DNA from: Lineus longissimus
Taxonomy: Eukaryota; Nemertea; Pilidiophora; Heteronemertea; Lineidae
Length of the DNA stretch: 60,000 nt
Assembly: GCF_910592395.1 (NCBI RefSeq)
Contig: NC_088313.1
Span: 14,030,437-14,090,436, forward strand
Direction of reading: 5' to 3'
Part shown: positions 22,881 to 33,710 of the stretch, piece by piece
Layout of the letters: the number at the start of each line of letters is the position of its first letter
How positions within the stretch are numbered: the first letter of the stretch is position 1
Position numbers and translations under genes: made by a program
The notes under the pieces: model-generated
What the model saw: the letters and a program-made list of their open reading frames with translations, nothing else
What the model was told of the DNA's origin: nothing
Database searches by the model: none

Positions 22881-24599
22881 GATATTGATCTTGTTGATGT
22901 CATAGACAATTATTGGTTGGATCATAAACTTATATATACTGCCCTGTCTTATTACTTGACATCAATACACATCTAAAAAAAGTCTTCATGCCTGATTGTG
23001 TTCACCATATTTACCTCTAAACTAAGAATGATCCTGCCTACTAAAAGATGTATACGGTGAGCACAATGGCCCCTGGCCGTTTCATTTACAATACACCATG
23101 TATTGGACAAGGCTTGGCTTATTCTAACAGCGACTCGTGTAAGAGGCAACATAACGTGACATGCGTATTGTACGTGCATCAACTTTGAAATTACATGTAG
23201 ATGGTTTGAAAGTACTTGCATATCAGTCCTATAGGGCAGTTCAAAGGCGCTTCAGAATAATTCAATGTCCATAATGTTCAATAATAATTCAATGTTCATG
23301 GTGTGTATGGAAGAGGTGGGCCTTGAGCAGTGTAAATGCTATGATGGAGTTATTGTGATTTTGATGCAAGATTTTGGCATTTCATATGTATTTGCACTGA
23401 CGCTGAAAGGGTGGATGTCGTCCTGGGTGCCGACAAATGGTACCCAGGTTCCAGATCGACTGGACAGTAACCACCCTGGTTGCCATTACACTAGACAAAC
23501 AGCACCCAGCTTCTTTTTGCCTGGCTTACGGATCTTAGGGACGAGGACGTTTCTTGCAATTTCGTTTTATCTCGCGCCGTGGTACTTGCGGCATTAGCAG
23601 TGCGCAAAATAAAAAAAACAGATAAACAGAAAAAAACGCGTTTAGGCCTTTAGGTCTTTGAAAGCACATTTCGGATGATTTATTCAGGAAAGGTATGTAG
23701 GAGGGATATATTCAGAGAATGAAAAATTGTGTGATGACAAAATGAATGGATTTGCTGCGTATTTTTATTTTTATTTTTATTATGGTTATCGTGACACGTG
23801 ACCTCCGTGAGCGTGGGGCCAACCTCGATTGTAGGTATAGAAAAGTGTAGAAGAAGAAGCTGGGTGCTGTTTGTCTAGTGTAATGGCACCCAGTGTGCTT
23901 ATTGTCCAGTCGATCTCGAACCTGGGTAACATTTGTCGGCACCCAGGACGACATCCACCCTTTCAGCTGCACTGACAATGTTAAACTCAACGATCCTGTT
24001 TAGTGGTAAGGCCCACGTTGTAAGTCTGGGAGCATTAAAAACCAAACGGCGAGGAAATCCAATCAGTAGTTCGTACTCCAGTTGAGTCCCGAACAAAGAT
24101 TAAGGATTAGACTATCGGTGCTTTTTTACCATATTAACACCAACGCGACTAATCATCACGTCTCAAAATTAATTTTGATTTAGCTTCTTCCGAAACGCAG
24201 GTCTGTCTTATACGATTTTGATTGTTTTATACTATACACACGGAACAAAGTAGACCATGCAGAACAAAACATATATTATCATACTATGTACTATTATAAA
24301 TGATCTGGAGCTTTTAAGATGAAACCAAGTGACGATGATGAATGGTCACGCTTCGGGCTTGAAAATCTAATCACCATAATGACGTCCGCTTCGCTCAAGC
24401 GATACACAATATCGCTACCATCGCGAAGTCGGCCGGATCAGAATCTATTATTCAAAGTTCTTTTGGAAAAAACCGTATAAATGCAAGAAACCATTGTCCA
24501 TTTTTGAAGAGGCGCCACCTGTATATCAATGAAAGAAATTGATATGTTGGTTCAATACACGTCCGTTAGGCTGAATATTTGTAGGCGCTGACAGGCATC
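22881..24599. other. Intergenic, contains one transposon
   Basis: Apart from the element at 23402-23967, no gene or repeat is evident. The region from 23977 to 24799 lies downstream of the minus-strand GPCR and should include its 3' UTR. No unambiguous polyadenylation signal was fixed. Confidence 0.35.
23402..23967. mobile_element. Mutator-like non-autonomous transposon (566 bp), 9-bp TSD, long TIRs
   Basis: Terminal inverted repeats of about 120 bp begin GCTGAAAGGGTGGATGTCGT and run through ACTAGACAAACAGCACCCAG, with several mismatches. The 9-bp direct repeat TGCACTGAC sits at 23393-23401 and 23968-23976. The TIRs make up over 40 percent of the element and no transposase is encoded. Confidence 0.85.
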
Positions 24600-24799
24600 T
24601 TAGATTGTCTTAACCCATATCAAAACACACGTGGCATCATCGAGAGCTGAGGTTGGGTTTTCATGGTATAAGAATAACTTGGCGACGCAGGGGATTACAA
24701 ATACCGTAAGAAAAATGGCGGCGACTTCCAAGGCATACAAAACCAATCGGAAGTGTTTCGAACCAGCATGGCGCGACAACAATAACAATATACAACACC

Positions 24800-26152
24800 T
24801 CATCGTTTTCGTTTCGTGAACATCTTCAGAAGAGTCTTCCGAATATCCTTGCTGAAGAACATGTAGAGGAAAGGGCTGAGTGTGGGAGCGAGGAAGGCTA
24901 ACCATTGAACTATTGCATGGACATAGCAATCCATACGACAACCGGCACATAGGGTCGAGGTAAGGGTCACTATAAAAAAGGGAAGATACAGAATGAGGAA
25001 ACAACTGAAGACGATACACAGAGTTTTGAGGGCGCGTTGGTCTTTCATGTTGATGGCTCCCATCATGCTCATCCGGCGCTGCCTCAGAATCACAGAACCG
25101 CGTCTCTCCTCAACGTAACCATTCGGACTTAACATTTCCTTGAATCTGTCAAACGATTGGTCGAGCTGATCCATTAAAGAGCGCCGTCTAACAGTGAAAC
25201 TCGGAGACACGTCCAAACTACTGTGACGTGGTGAAACATCTAGGCTACCGTGCCGTGACCGGGGGCCTCCCCGTCTAGAAATCGGACTACTCGACCGGAC
25301 ACTAGCACGTGATAACGCCCTTAGCTCAGGGTCCATGATTGTGAATCGAGGCGACGCGTCCAATTGCAAACTGCCGTGTCTGGTTCGCATTTCGTGCGTC
25401 CCGTCGCTGAAATCTTGTTTGCTTTTTATGATTAATTTCGGTGAGGGCAGCGCAGGTAGATTTTCAGGGTCGTTAGGTTCATTGTTATCGTTATCACATT
25501 CATTAGCGTACGTCACGCCGTCGGGTGACGTGCGCAAAATAGTCACAGCCACACGTGTCAATGGCGTCTCGCACTGCTGAGGGTCTTCACTCGCTCGCCT
25601 CTCACCTGAATGGTCCGCTGTAGTAGACGCTGTGCCATCTATTGAGGCATTTGCAAACGAACTCGCGCGACTCCTGCTCTGCATTTGCGAATGATCCGAC
25701 AGATCGTCACAAGGAATAGCCGTCATGGGTAAAACCTTCGCCCTTACTTTTAAAACTCGCACCGACATTTGCATCGAGGCGATCATGACAAACAAAGGAG
25801 CAACATACGAAAGAATCACTTGTATCAACGTCATATAGAGGGCGCTATGATCGAATTTATATGAAATACCACATTCGAGAATTGTGTTATTTTCCGAGTA
25901 CGTCGAAATTGCTATAACTAGTGGTATCTGCGGCAGGAACGACACGGCCCAGACCACAAGCAGAATCACGGCGAGTTTTTTGCTGTCGGCGATGGCGCGG
26001 AATTCCAGGGGGTGTGAGATGGCTATGTGACGGATGACGGATATCGAGGACAGGTGGTAGATGGATGCTGTGATCAGGTAGAATGTAATCACCAAGAAGA
26101 TCTGGTCCACCTGGGTACTTCGGTCTGACATCGGATCTGATAAGTCAGTAAT
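24800..26152 (-). CDS. Orphan rhodopsin-class GPCR, exon 2 (TM3 to C-terminus)
   Basis: An acceptor (CCTTCTTTTCAG) precedes base 26152; 450 codons run to a stop at 24800, joining in phase 0 to exon 1 (31671-31856) for a 512-residue model. TM3 spans about 80-103, TM4 about 122-144 with the conserved Trp at 130, and TM5 about 166-190 with Pro181. A third intracellular loop of about 230 residues is rich in Ser, Arg and RHGSL-type motifs. TM6 is about 438-460 (FSCFLILYLPFF) and TM7 about 471-495 (SPFLYMFF), followed by a short basic tail. Unusual points: DRY is IRH (102-104), NPxxY is SPFLY, position 3.32 is Thr, and the conserved TM3 cysteine position holds Asp although Cys156 is present in loop 2. 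The ligand cannot be predicted; position 3.32 argues against an amine receptor. A small unrecognised exon between the two cannot be excluded. Confidence 0.85.
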   Translation of the reverse strand: MTDLSDPMSDRSTQVDQIFLVITFYLITASIYHLSSISVIRHIAISHPLEFRAIADSKKLAVILLVVWAVSFLPQIPLVIAISTYSENNTILECGISYKFDHSALYMTLIQVILSYVAPLFVMIASMQMSVRVLKVRAKVLPMTAIPCDDLSDHSQMQSRSRASSFANASIDGTASTTADHSGERRASEDPQQCETPLTRVAVTILRTSPDGVTYANECDNDNNEPNDPENLPALPSPKLIIKSKQDFSDGTHEMRTRHGSLQLDASPRFTIMDPELRALSRASVRSSSPISRRGGPRSRHGSLDVSPRHSSLDVSPSFTVRRRSLMDQLDQSFDRFKEMLSPNGYVEERRGSVILRQRRMSMMGAINMKDQRALKTLCIVFSCFLILYLPFFIVTLTSTLCAGCRMDCYVHAIVQWLAFLAPTLSPFLYMFFSKDIRKTLLKMFTKRKR

Positions 26153-26199
26153 CTGAAAAGAAGGAATACTTTTTTTAGCATTATATACATGAACGTTTA

Positions 26200-26405
26200 T
26201 TTTCCCTCGGCGGTTCTCGCGTATCGACCCATTTGAAAGCTATTTCGTTGGGGTCGATGTTGTTAAGATTAGCCCTGATAATCGTATTTAATAAGACAGT
26301 AGAACAATGGGGAAATTAGCCTTATATGTAGGTGCGAGCGGGCTTTGTTTTAAGTCAATAGACCGTGTATTTGGCTAGGCCTGAATTGTTTCAACTGCGA
26401 GGTTA
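26200..26405 (+). repeat. Direct repeat in the GPCR intron, copy 1 (partner 28735-28950)
   Basis: Matches 28735-28950 in the same orientation: AAGCTATTTCGTTGGGGTCG versus AAGCTGTTTCGTGGGGGTCA, then TAAGACAG, GAACAATG, TAGGTGCGAG, GGCCTGAATTGTTT and AACTGCGAGGT. The similarity is interrupted by small indels. No coding frame is conserved. Confidence 0.7.
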
Positions 26406-26642
26406 ATGGAAGAATATTTTTTAAAAAACAAGAAATGCTGAGGCCCGAGGCTTTATTCAAATGGCCTAGCTTGAAATGCACATGTACGAAGAAATTTAAC
26501 ATTTCGTCTTGTGCATGAACAACAGCCACGGATTTATAACGTATTTAAAGAAATTGTGGAACCATATTTTGTCATATTTGTTATCAGACATAATATGTCA
26601 GAACCCAAAATTTAGATAGGATTCTTCGGAGAGATCTTGTAT

Positions 26643-26729
26643 TTAGTTTCTTGTACATGTACATGCCCCTTTGTCGTGTACATGTTTGATGTACATGTAC
26701 GGATGCACATTCACATGTACAAGAAACTA
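26643..26729. repeat. Inverted repeat rich in ACATGT palindromes
   Basis: TAGTTTCTTGTACATGT at the left is matched exactly by ACATGTACAAGAAACTA at the right, about 85 bp end to end. The loop contains further GTACATGTAC palindromes. It lies in the GPCR intron. It could be a tiny MITE or simply a hairpin. Confidence 0.6.
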
Positions 26730-27254
26730 CACATAAGCACTACGCTTAACTGAGAACCTTATAAGAATCGCAAATGAATTTTTTACCTGCGAGGGGACTG
26801 CGCCTTAAACAGATTACTGCTAAGGTGAAAGTCAAGTTAACCCACGTGTTGCTAGCCACGGTAGTCAAGCCAAAAAACATGACATTTACGTCGTTTTTTT
26901 TTTGCCTTGGCAATTTCCTTTTCATATTTCCATGCGCCCGACTTTAGCTAAAGCATGATCAGTAACAATTAGTTGACGGTTGTCTCGGTAACACATTCGT
27001 GGCATTTCACAAGCAGACAATATGCCATGTCGACACCAACGAAGCAAGCAAACTCATCAAATCGACGGCATGAACTATGGAAGATGATAAAAGGACGCAC
27101 AAATAGCGCCAAAAGTCGTTCGGTTTGCGGGAGGAGTGAGTAGTTGGCGATATAGCGAAGTTTCGCAAATCTTACGAAATGCAAGTTACTAATCACGAAC
27201 TTCTAGTTACAAAGTAACCAACGTTCCATTTTCAGTTGTACCCAGTGTGATATA

Positions 27255-27505
27255 TTTGAAGAGTTTCACCGTAAAATGAGATAAATCCGGTGTTTTGCCA
27301 TTTTTAGAAAAATGGCATCAAAGTTTATAGAATTTAACTGAAAATGCATTCTTGGAAAGTTTTGGGCATTTTTTATCATAAACATTTTACTGCTGGCCCA
27401 AATGCTCTGAAATCTTGAGGACAGTTCTGACATCAAAGGGGCAATGCGTGGTATGGTTAACTCCAAAATGTTTGATGTGGCGCATATCGCGTTTTGTTTT
27501 GTAGG
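27255..27505 (+). repeat. Dispersed repeat, copy 2 (partner 15835-16080)
   Basis: See the shared landmarks listed for the partner. This copy keeps GGCGCATATCGCGTTTTGTT near its right end. It sits in the GPCR intron, on the strand opposite to the gene. Confidence 0.6.
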
Positions 27506-28734
27506 TGGTAAAAAACAGATGCTGCAGCAGTGTAAACGAGTTCTTTACCACTGAGACAGTTCGTCGCCACGAATTCCCTGCGTTTAAGACAGTTCACTAG
27601 ATTAGGAAAATGTTTTGCTTTATTGGGGATCCTTCTGTGAGTAACTATCATCATAGAGTGCATTATGGTCCATACATGGGCCAATGCAATATTGCCTTGA
27701 GCTGACGGCGCTGGTGTCGGCAGTGTTGAGTACAACGAATACAAAATATGAATACGAGTAAACTGCACAGATGTTCATAAAAATATTGAGTTGAGTGCTG
27801 GGCGTCAACTGGGACATTACTAGCTCTAACAATATTGGGCGATTGTAATGTAAGTAGGAGGAAACCGGAGACCGCGGGGACATCTTTGCTGTCGACGGGA
27901 GTCGCCTTCTCTATCACATGAGTATACAGAGAATCGAACCCGGGACCACAGACGTTTTTAGAGATGTAAATCAGCCACACGCAAACAATCAATAATCGTG
28001 TCGTTAACTTTTCAGACAAATAACATATCGGGATCAGGATGCGCAATTCGTATTTCGTGAAATTTGCGAAACCTCGCTATTGCTGAGCAAAAACTAGTAA
28101 TGTCAGATCGGTCTTGTTCAGTGGGCACTCCAGCTCAAGAATGCAGCAGAAAATGCGTGTAAACATTATACTGGGTTGCCCCAATAAGATGGACACGCAG
28201 ATTTCCAACAACTGCAGACACAAAGCACTGGTAACATGAGTGGATGAACAAGCAAGAGGAAAAAGTAGATTACGATACATCAGTTCGGTCCAAAGGTATT
28301 TGCTCCAGAGCTAAATTTATGAGGCGAAGTCGACAATACTCTGAGCCGAAAGAAGAACAAAATTGGAACGGTGTAAATTGCTCCCAGGATAGCTCTGCAG
28401 TATTGGCGCTGGGAGCTAAATATATTGGACTCAATCGAAATAGTTTGACCTTCTCCAGCTGGTACTAAAGATTTTGTTCTGCGGGTGATGGAAGTATGGT
28501 TTTCCTTTTTGTCACTATCGATATACCGACGTCTTGCTGCGATCACTGTATAAACCCCTGTACCCCCTCTCCCATGTCAGGCCGTCGAAACTTAACAGTC
28601 GACACTTAGCCGTTCTTCTAGAGCTAGGAAAGGGTAAAAGGTTCGGCAATTTCCTAAGTTATGGTAATTTTGAGGCTTGATCGACTGTCGTTAGGATGCA
28701 AATTCGAAAAACTACAGATTTGTTACTATCATTA

Positions 28735-28950
28735 CGGGTATTTGCTCTTTTCGGTTAAGACCTATCAATCCCCACGGAAGCTGTTTCGTGGGGGTCAATG
28801 TTATCAAGATTTGCGCCGACAAACCTTTGATAAGACAGGAGAACAATGCAAATTTAGGCCTAGGTGCGAGTACGCCTTCGTTTTAAGGAAATAAAGACCG
28901 TGCAAAGGGCTTGGCCTGAATTGTTTTAACTGCGAGGTGCGTGGCAAATA
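28735..28950 (+). repeat. Direct repeat in the GPCR intron, copy 2 (partner 26200-26405)
   Basis: Same orientation as copy 1 and about 2.54 kb away. Both copies lie in one intron, so they could recombine to delete the interval, but nothing shows that this has happened. Confidence 0.7.
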
Positions 28951-31448
28951 AACAAGAAAGATTATTGTATCGAGTGTAGTCGTTTGCCAATGACGCCCAC
29001 TCTCGATAGATTAACCATTTTGGCTATATCTAGAAAAATGTATCATCCAATGCAATACGATAAAGCTGATTGCACACCCACACTCATGAGTCACCATAAC
29101 TTTGTCTCGAATTCTGCGCGGACACTTTTTTGACTTATAGTTTACTCTTTGTGGATTAGAAAAATAAGTTTCGAACTCAGACATGTTGATCTCTTCGACG
29201 TTTTAGACAGAACCTTATTTGTAATAAGTGAAAAAAATAGAAATGTGGTGAACTTGGTAGAAGAGTACCAACATGAACCGGGCTTTTTGGTTACAACGCC
29301 GATGAAAATGATGATGATGATGATTTCATTTGAAGTCCTGGTAAATGACTTTCGAATTCTGCTCCAGACCTAGAAAATAATTAGAGTTGTCCATTGAATG
29401 CTGATCACCTGAGAAGGGGGCACAAGGTTTCCGTTGACCGCTGCATTGGTCGGAGCAATGCTAAATAATGTCGGCAAACGTTACTATACAGATTGGTTTT
29501 CTTATCAGTCTCTATCGTCCACATGTTTTCTTTGCATCTGATTTGTCTCATAATCTATCTCAATCAAGTGCTCTATTAATAATGATAATAATAATCTTTA
29601 TAGTCTCTGTATAAAACATGTTGCTCGCACTGGAGCATTGACAATAAAGAAATATAACGTACGAAAATTTAACAGAAATGAACGAGATCCAATCACAGAA
29701 TTTCTCTTTCATTCCGACTTAGTGCAGGATCTTCATAAAGAAAAAAACCACGATGTGACAGACGTTTACGTCAAAAGCAAAAAACATCACTGGAATCGTT
29801 CCCTATTATTTAAATGTTTTCTATTTCTATGCTTTCTAAATGATTTTTTAACGTCGCTATTGTTATTGTTTTTTCAACGTTTCTCTTCTTCCAAATGGTA
29901 CACATTGTCTCATGTGTGCCGAAGTTTTGCCACGAAGTTGTCTAAACGTCTCTATTGTCTGCATGTGTGCTTGACGTCAATACTTCTTGCTGTCTCCATG
30001 TTTTTTCAGTGTCTTTCGCAGGTTTTTAGCCCTCCTGCTTCATCAACGTTACCTTTGCCCCCACGTTTCATAACGCCTCTATTGCATCCTTGTTTTTTTC
30101 ATTATCGTTTCTGTCTCTGTATTTCTAAACGTCTCAACTGTTTCGATGCTTTCTAAATGTCTCTATTGCTGACGTTTAATAAGCAAATAGCTGAACGCGA
30201 TTGTCGGGGGCCCGCCATAAACAAATTGCACCATTGAATGACAGAACAATTATATGATTGTTGTTACCATGGTAACATCTTCTCAACCTATGTAGATATG
30301 ACATTTCCCGGGTTCGCTGGATACGAAAGCATGCCCTGCGATTAACAGCGCAATACTTTCAGTAACACAATTTCACCGATATCCTCAATCGACTGATTAT
30401 GACACAAAAATTGCTGCCAGTAATTTTTCATCTTTACCTCTCACATCTGGATGGTCACGGCATTGATTGACGAGCGAGGTTTGCCAGGTTACTGACACAA
30501 AATTCCTCAAAAACTCCCAAATTCTGATATAGTTCAGTTGGAAGCAATGCATTTGGCGCGATTTTCCATGAATTTCACAACGCATGCGAATTTTCAAGTT
30601 GCATTGTTGTGGATGCATACGGCGTGAAATGACAAAAAACTGCGCTCTCGCTGTCGCAATCATACCAAATAAGACACCCTAAATGACTATTATTGCTACA
30701 GAGCGGTTTTGATAAAAACCGCGGCGGCCTGTCGCCCGAGTTTGCCGCCATTTTGCATTAAAGGGACAACTTGCGCGTTGGATTTACCCGACCAGGAGGA
30801 TAATATCCCTGCTTGACACCAGTCGCCGCCACTGGTAGTATCACACCAATGCTGATCGAAAATAATGATTTTCGCCAGTGTTACGAGGCAATTTTTAACA
30901 TGGCTTGTGAATTTCAGGCAGGCCTATGGTTACACCACGTTCTAGTGCATTGTTTATTGGAGTTCAACGATTTTTCAATGATCATGTCTGGTGACGTTGC
31001 GGTCCTGCTGGAAGCAATTTTTGTATGAAAAACCAACATATCTCATGCCCAAGTTGTCTCTTTAAAAAGGTCGCCGCAGCGGCAAACTGCTGTACTGGAC
31101 TCAGTCCTCGAAGGAAGGAGTACCATGCCAAATTGGCGCATTGGTGAATCATGAATTTATCTAAAAGGTAAATTTACATTGGTTATGTAATAAAAAAAGT
31201 AAAATGTACACCCCTCTTCCCTGGCAATATGAATTTTTCTGTCCCTCGGAATGTGATATCACTACACTCCTTGGGCAAAAAAATGTTGCCTTTGACCACA
31301 GGCGCAGGCCACTAAATCAAGGGTCGGTAAGTGGTTGAAATATTGTGGAATGTCATTAAATGGTTAATGAAGAAGAAAGAGAAGGAATCCACAGAGGTCC
31401 AGCAAGGACCCGAAAGGTAAGAAACCTCAGAAAAGGTTATTGCTTGAC

Positions 31449-31508
31449 AAGTTCGCCCCTCCTCCCCCTGTACAACAATGCACAATGTACGGGGGGGGCG
31501 AACTTGTG
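31449..31508. repeat. Foldback hairpin, ~60 bp
   Basis: ACAAGTTCGCCCC at the left end is the exact reverse complement of GGGGCGAACTTGT at the right. A second inner pairing of CCCCCTGTACA with TGTACGGGGG follows. It lies in the GPCR intron about 160 bp from the exon 1 donor. Confidence 0.7.
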
Positions 31509-31670
31509 AAGTGGAAGTTTCCTCCCTTTCTCTTGAGATTTCTTTGGATTTCATGTTCCCTCTTCTGCCTCAACCTCCTTTCTGACACATAATTCAGTGG
31601 CCTGTGCCTCGACAAAGGGCCATATTTGATAACCGCAACACTTATTGAATTCAACGAGAATTAGCCTTAC

Positions 31671-31856
31671 CTGGGCATATATACTGTACGGCATGGCTAT
31701 AACGGAGATGAGGAGGTCGGTCACTGCCAAGCTCGCAATAATGAAGTTCGAGATGGATTGTAGGGCCTTTTCCTTTCGTATCACCAGTAAGACCAACGAA
31801 TTCCCGAATACCGACACCATAGGCACCAATACCAGACAGAGGAACTCCCAGAACAT
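31671..31856 (-). CDS. Orphan rhodopsin-class GPCR, exon 1 (N-terminus, TM1, TM2)
   Basis: The ATG at 31856 opens a 62-codon exon ending in a strong donor (CCCAG then GTAAGG). An in-frame TAG lies 33 bp upstream (31887-31889), so this Met is the first available. TM1 contains the family GN motif (residues 18-19) and TM2 contains LAVTDLL with the conserved Asp at 47, spaced 28 residues from Asn19 as usual. The extracellular N-terminus is only a few residues long and has no glycosylation site, which is short for the class. The exon ends after MPYSIYAQ at the TM2/loop 1 boundary and joins in phase 0 to exon 2. Untranslated 5' exons may exist upstream. Confidence 0.85.
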
Positions 31857-33710
31857 CGCCCCTGCTCTTAGATAATTACCCGTATCGCACTAGGCTTCAA
31901 TAGTTTCAAGCGGTACACAATTTAAATGAGTTGATATTGCATCAGTAGTTCAACACGCTTCAAGTTTTATACTCCAAAGAGAGTCATAATCCAAAGACTT
32001 TCGGTTGCAAGTGTCTCCCCTCAAGAAATATTCTGCTCCAAGATGAACAACCGTCTTGAACGTTTCAGTTTTCCGTGCTCCAAGGAAAATATAGAGCGCA
32101 CATTTCTCTCAGATCTCCGCAGCCTTCAATTTCACTGCTCATATATACATCGTCAAACAACTTTGAAATATCAGAACCTCCTCAGAGCAAAATTCTCCCC
32201 AAGATGCTAGTTACAAACGCTTAAGGATTCGGTGACGCCAAGAACCATACAATATTATACTGTTTTAAACTACACTGCTATGAATATCTTCCATATCTCT
32301 ACAGTCAAAGCTTCTTAGGACGTTTCAAGTTTCACTCCTTAAAGAATGGTATACCAGACCCCGCAGCCACAGTCGTATAGTTGTTTCAATGTGAGCTCTT
32401 TCAAGAAAGCTGTTGTCCGTGGCCTGTGCAGTCTTTGAGCATTTCGAATTTTTCATTGCTTTTGGAATAATAGGAACATTTCAGTCTCCTATGATTTCGG
32501 TTTCACTGAGTAAAGATAATCCAAACCTAAGAAGTCACAGCACGTATTCGGTTGAACTCCTTAACCAAAGATACACTATTGCACAGTTTTAGAACTTTTC
32601 AAGTTTCTTTCCTTTAAAAGATTGACAATTCCATGTCTGTCTTCGTCTATCCATGAGGAGTGTAATGTACCCAAGAAAATTTCCATATGATCCCGATGAA
32701 GTATACGTGAGTGTTTCTCTGTGTGACTGTTTCCCCTACGATGGATCAGGCCTCGAATGGTTGTTGTTCGGCTAGTGGTCGCAGTATCCGTGAGTAGGGG
32801 AACACTAGGGGAAACACTGAAAAATGGAAACATTGGCAGATGTTACAGCTGTCATCTTAATTCATTAACAGGGAAAAGAATCTCCCCTCTATGATCTAAA
32901 CCAGTTCTTAAACCACACCATTTTCGCGCCGTCTTTTTTATGCGATTGGGGAGAATTTCGAAAAAAATTAAAATTTTCATTATGTATATTTGACAGATAC
33001 GAAAAAGTTTTCCATTCAAAAATGTTCTGTGCGATTTTTTTCGCGAAGCTTAGTTATTTGCGAAATCAGCGAAAATTATTCGGTTAACAGTATTATCCGC
33101 CAATCAGTGGCACCATATGCTCTTTGACCCATATAAATGCAGCAACAACAGTAGCTTAACAAAATGTATGCTTACGTACAGCACATTACGACAATCTTAA
33201 AAACCAAAAGTAGAAATGTTCCTAGAGTTGTCATCAGAAGAGAGTAGCCTTAAAGTCCCCAAATCCTAGGGCTGGGTATGTCATAATAATAATATTTAGG
33301 TAGATCAGTCATGGAAAAAAGTTCTAAATTTTAGAATAGGATTCACGTTGTCACGAGTCAACTGACTTAATCTTGAAAACACGACGTATGTAGCCCGTTC
33401 TTTGGAAATGACCTGTTCATTCTTCATGTCACGCACGAAAAGTTAAACAGTGACACGTTACGTGTGAAAACGTGAACTCTATATAAACCCGCCCTGGACA
33501 ATTCTTATATCATGAGAGAAGTCAAGTCATGACGTTTTCCATTCTCCTAATTCTATTGGCGATATAAAAGTGAAGCATGCTGTTGGCGTAGTGTCTATCC
33601 CCTGAGATCGGCTTAACAGCAAAGCTATCCATATCGCAACTGATTTGGATTCAGGATCATTAAACAAGCACATTGTGAGCAGCTATTTTGGCTTTCAACT
33701 CAGGGTATCA
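31857..33710. other. Upstream of the GPCR; degenerate repeated sequence, no gene
   Basis: From about 31960 to 32625 a phrase like GTTTCAAGTTTCACTCCTTA recurs at irregular 60-200 bp spacing (near 31960, 32062, 32127, 32325, 32385, 32440, 32500 and 32596), suggesting a very old decayed array. A TATA-like CTATATAAACCC occurs near 33479-33490 on the plus strand with no gene attached. Confidence 0.35.

Larger units (their letters stand above)
26153..31670 (-). other. Intron of the GPCR gene (5.5 kb)
   Basis: On the minus strand it begins GTAAGG at 31670 and ends TTTTCAG at 26153. Both exons are in phase 0 across it. It holds two pairs of direct or dispersed repeats, a short palindromic cluster near 26640 and a foldback at 31449. 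I saw no convincing extra exon. The longest open frame (29638-30156, plus strand) looks like pyrimidine-rich degenerate repeat DNA. Confidence 0.7.

Noticed and set aside
25335-25580. Plus-strand open frame opposite the GPCR
   Set aside because: Antisense shadow of the third intracellular loop.
29638-30156. 172-codon plus-strand open frame in the GPCR intron
   Set aside because: Composition is pyrimidine-rich with recurring TTTCTAAACGTCTCTATTG-like phrases. The peptide is Leu/Phe/Ser/Cys-rich without domain logic, and it does not begin at a supported start.
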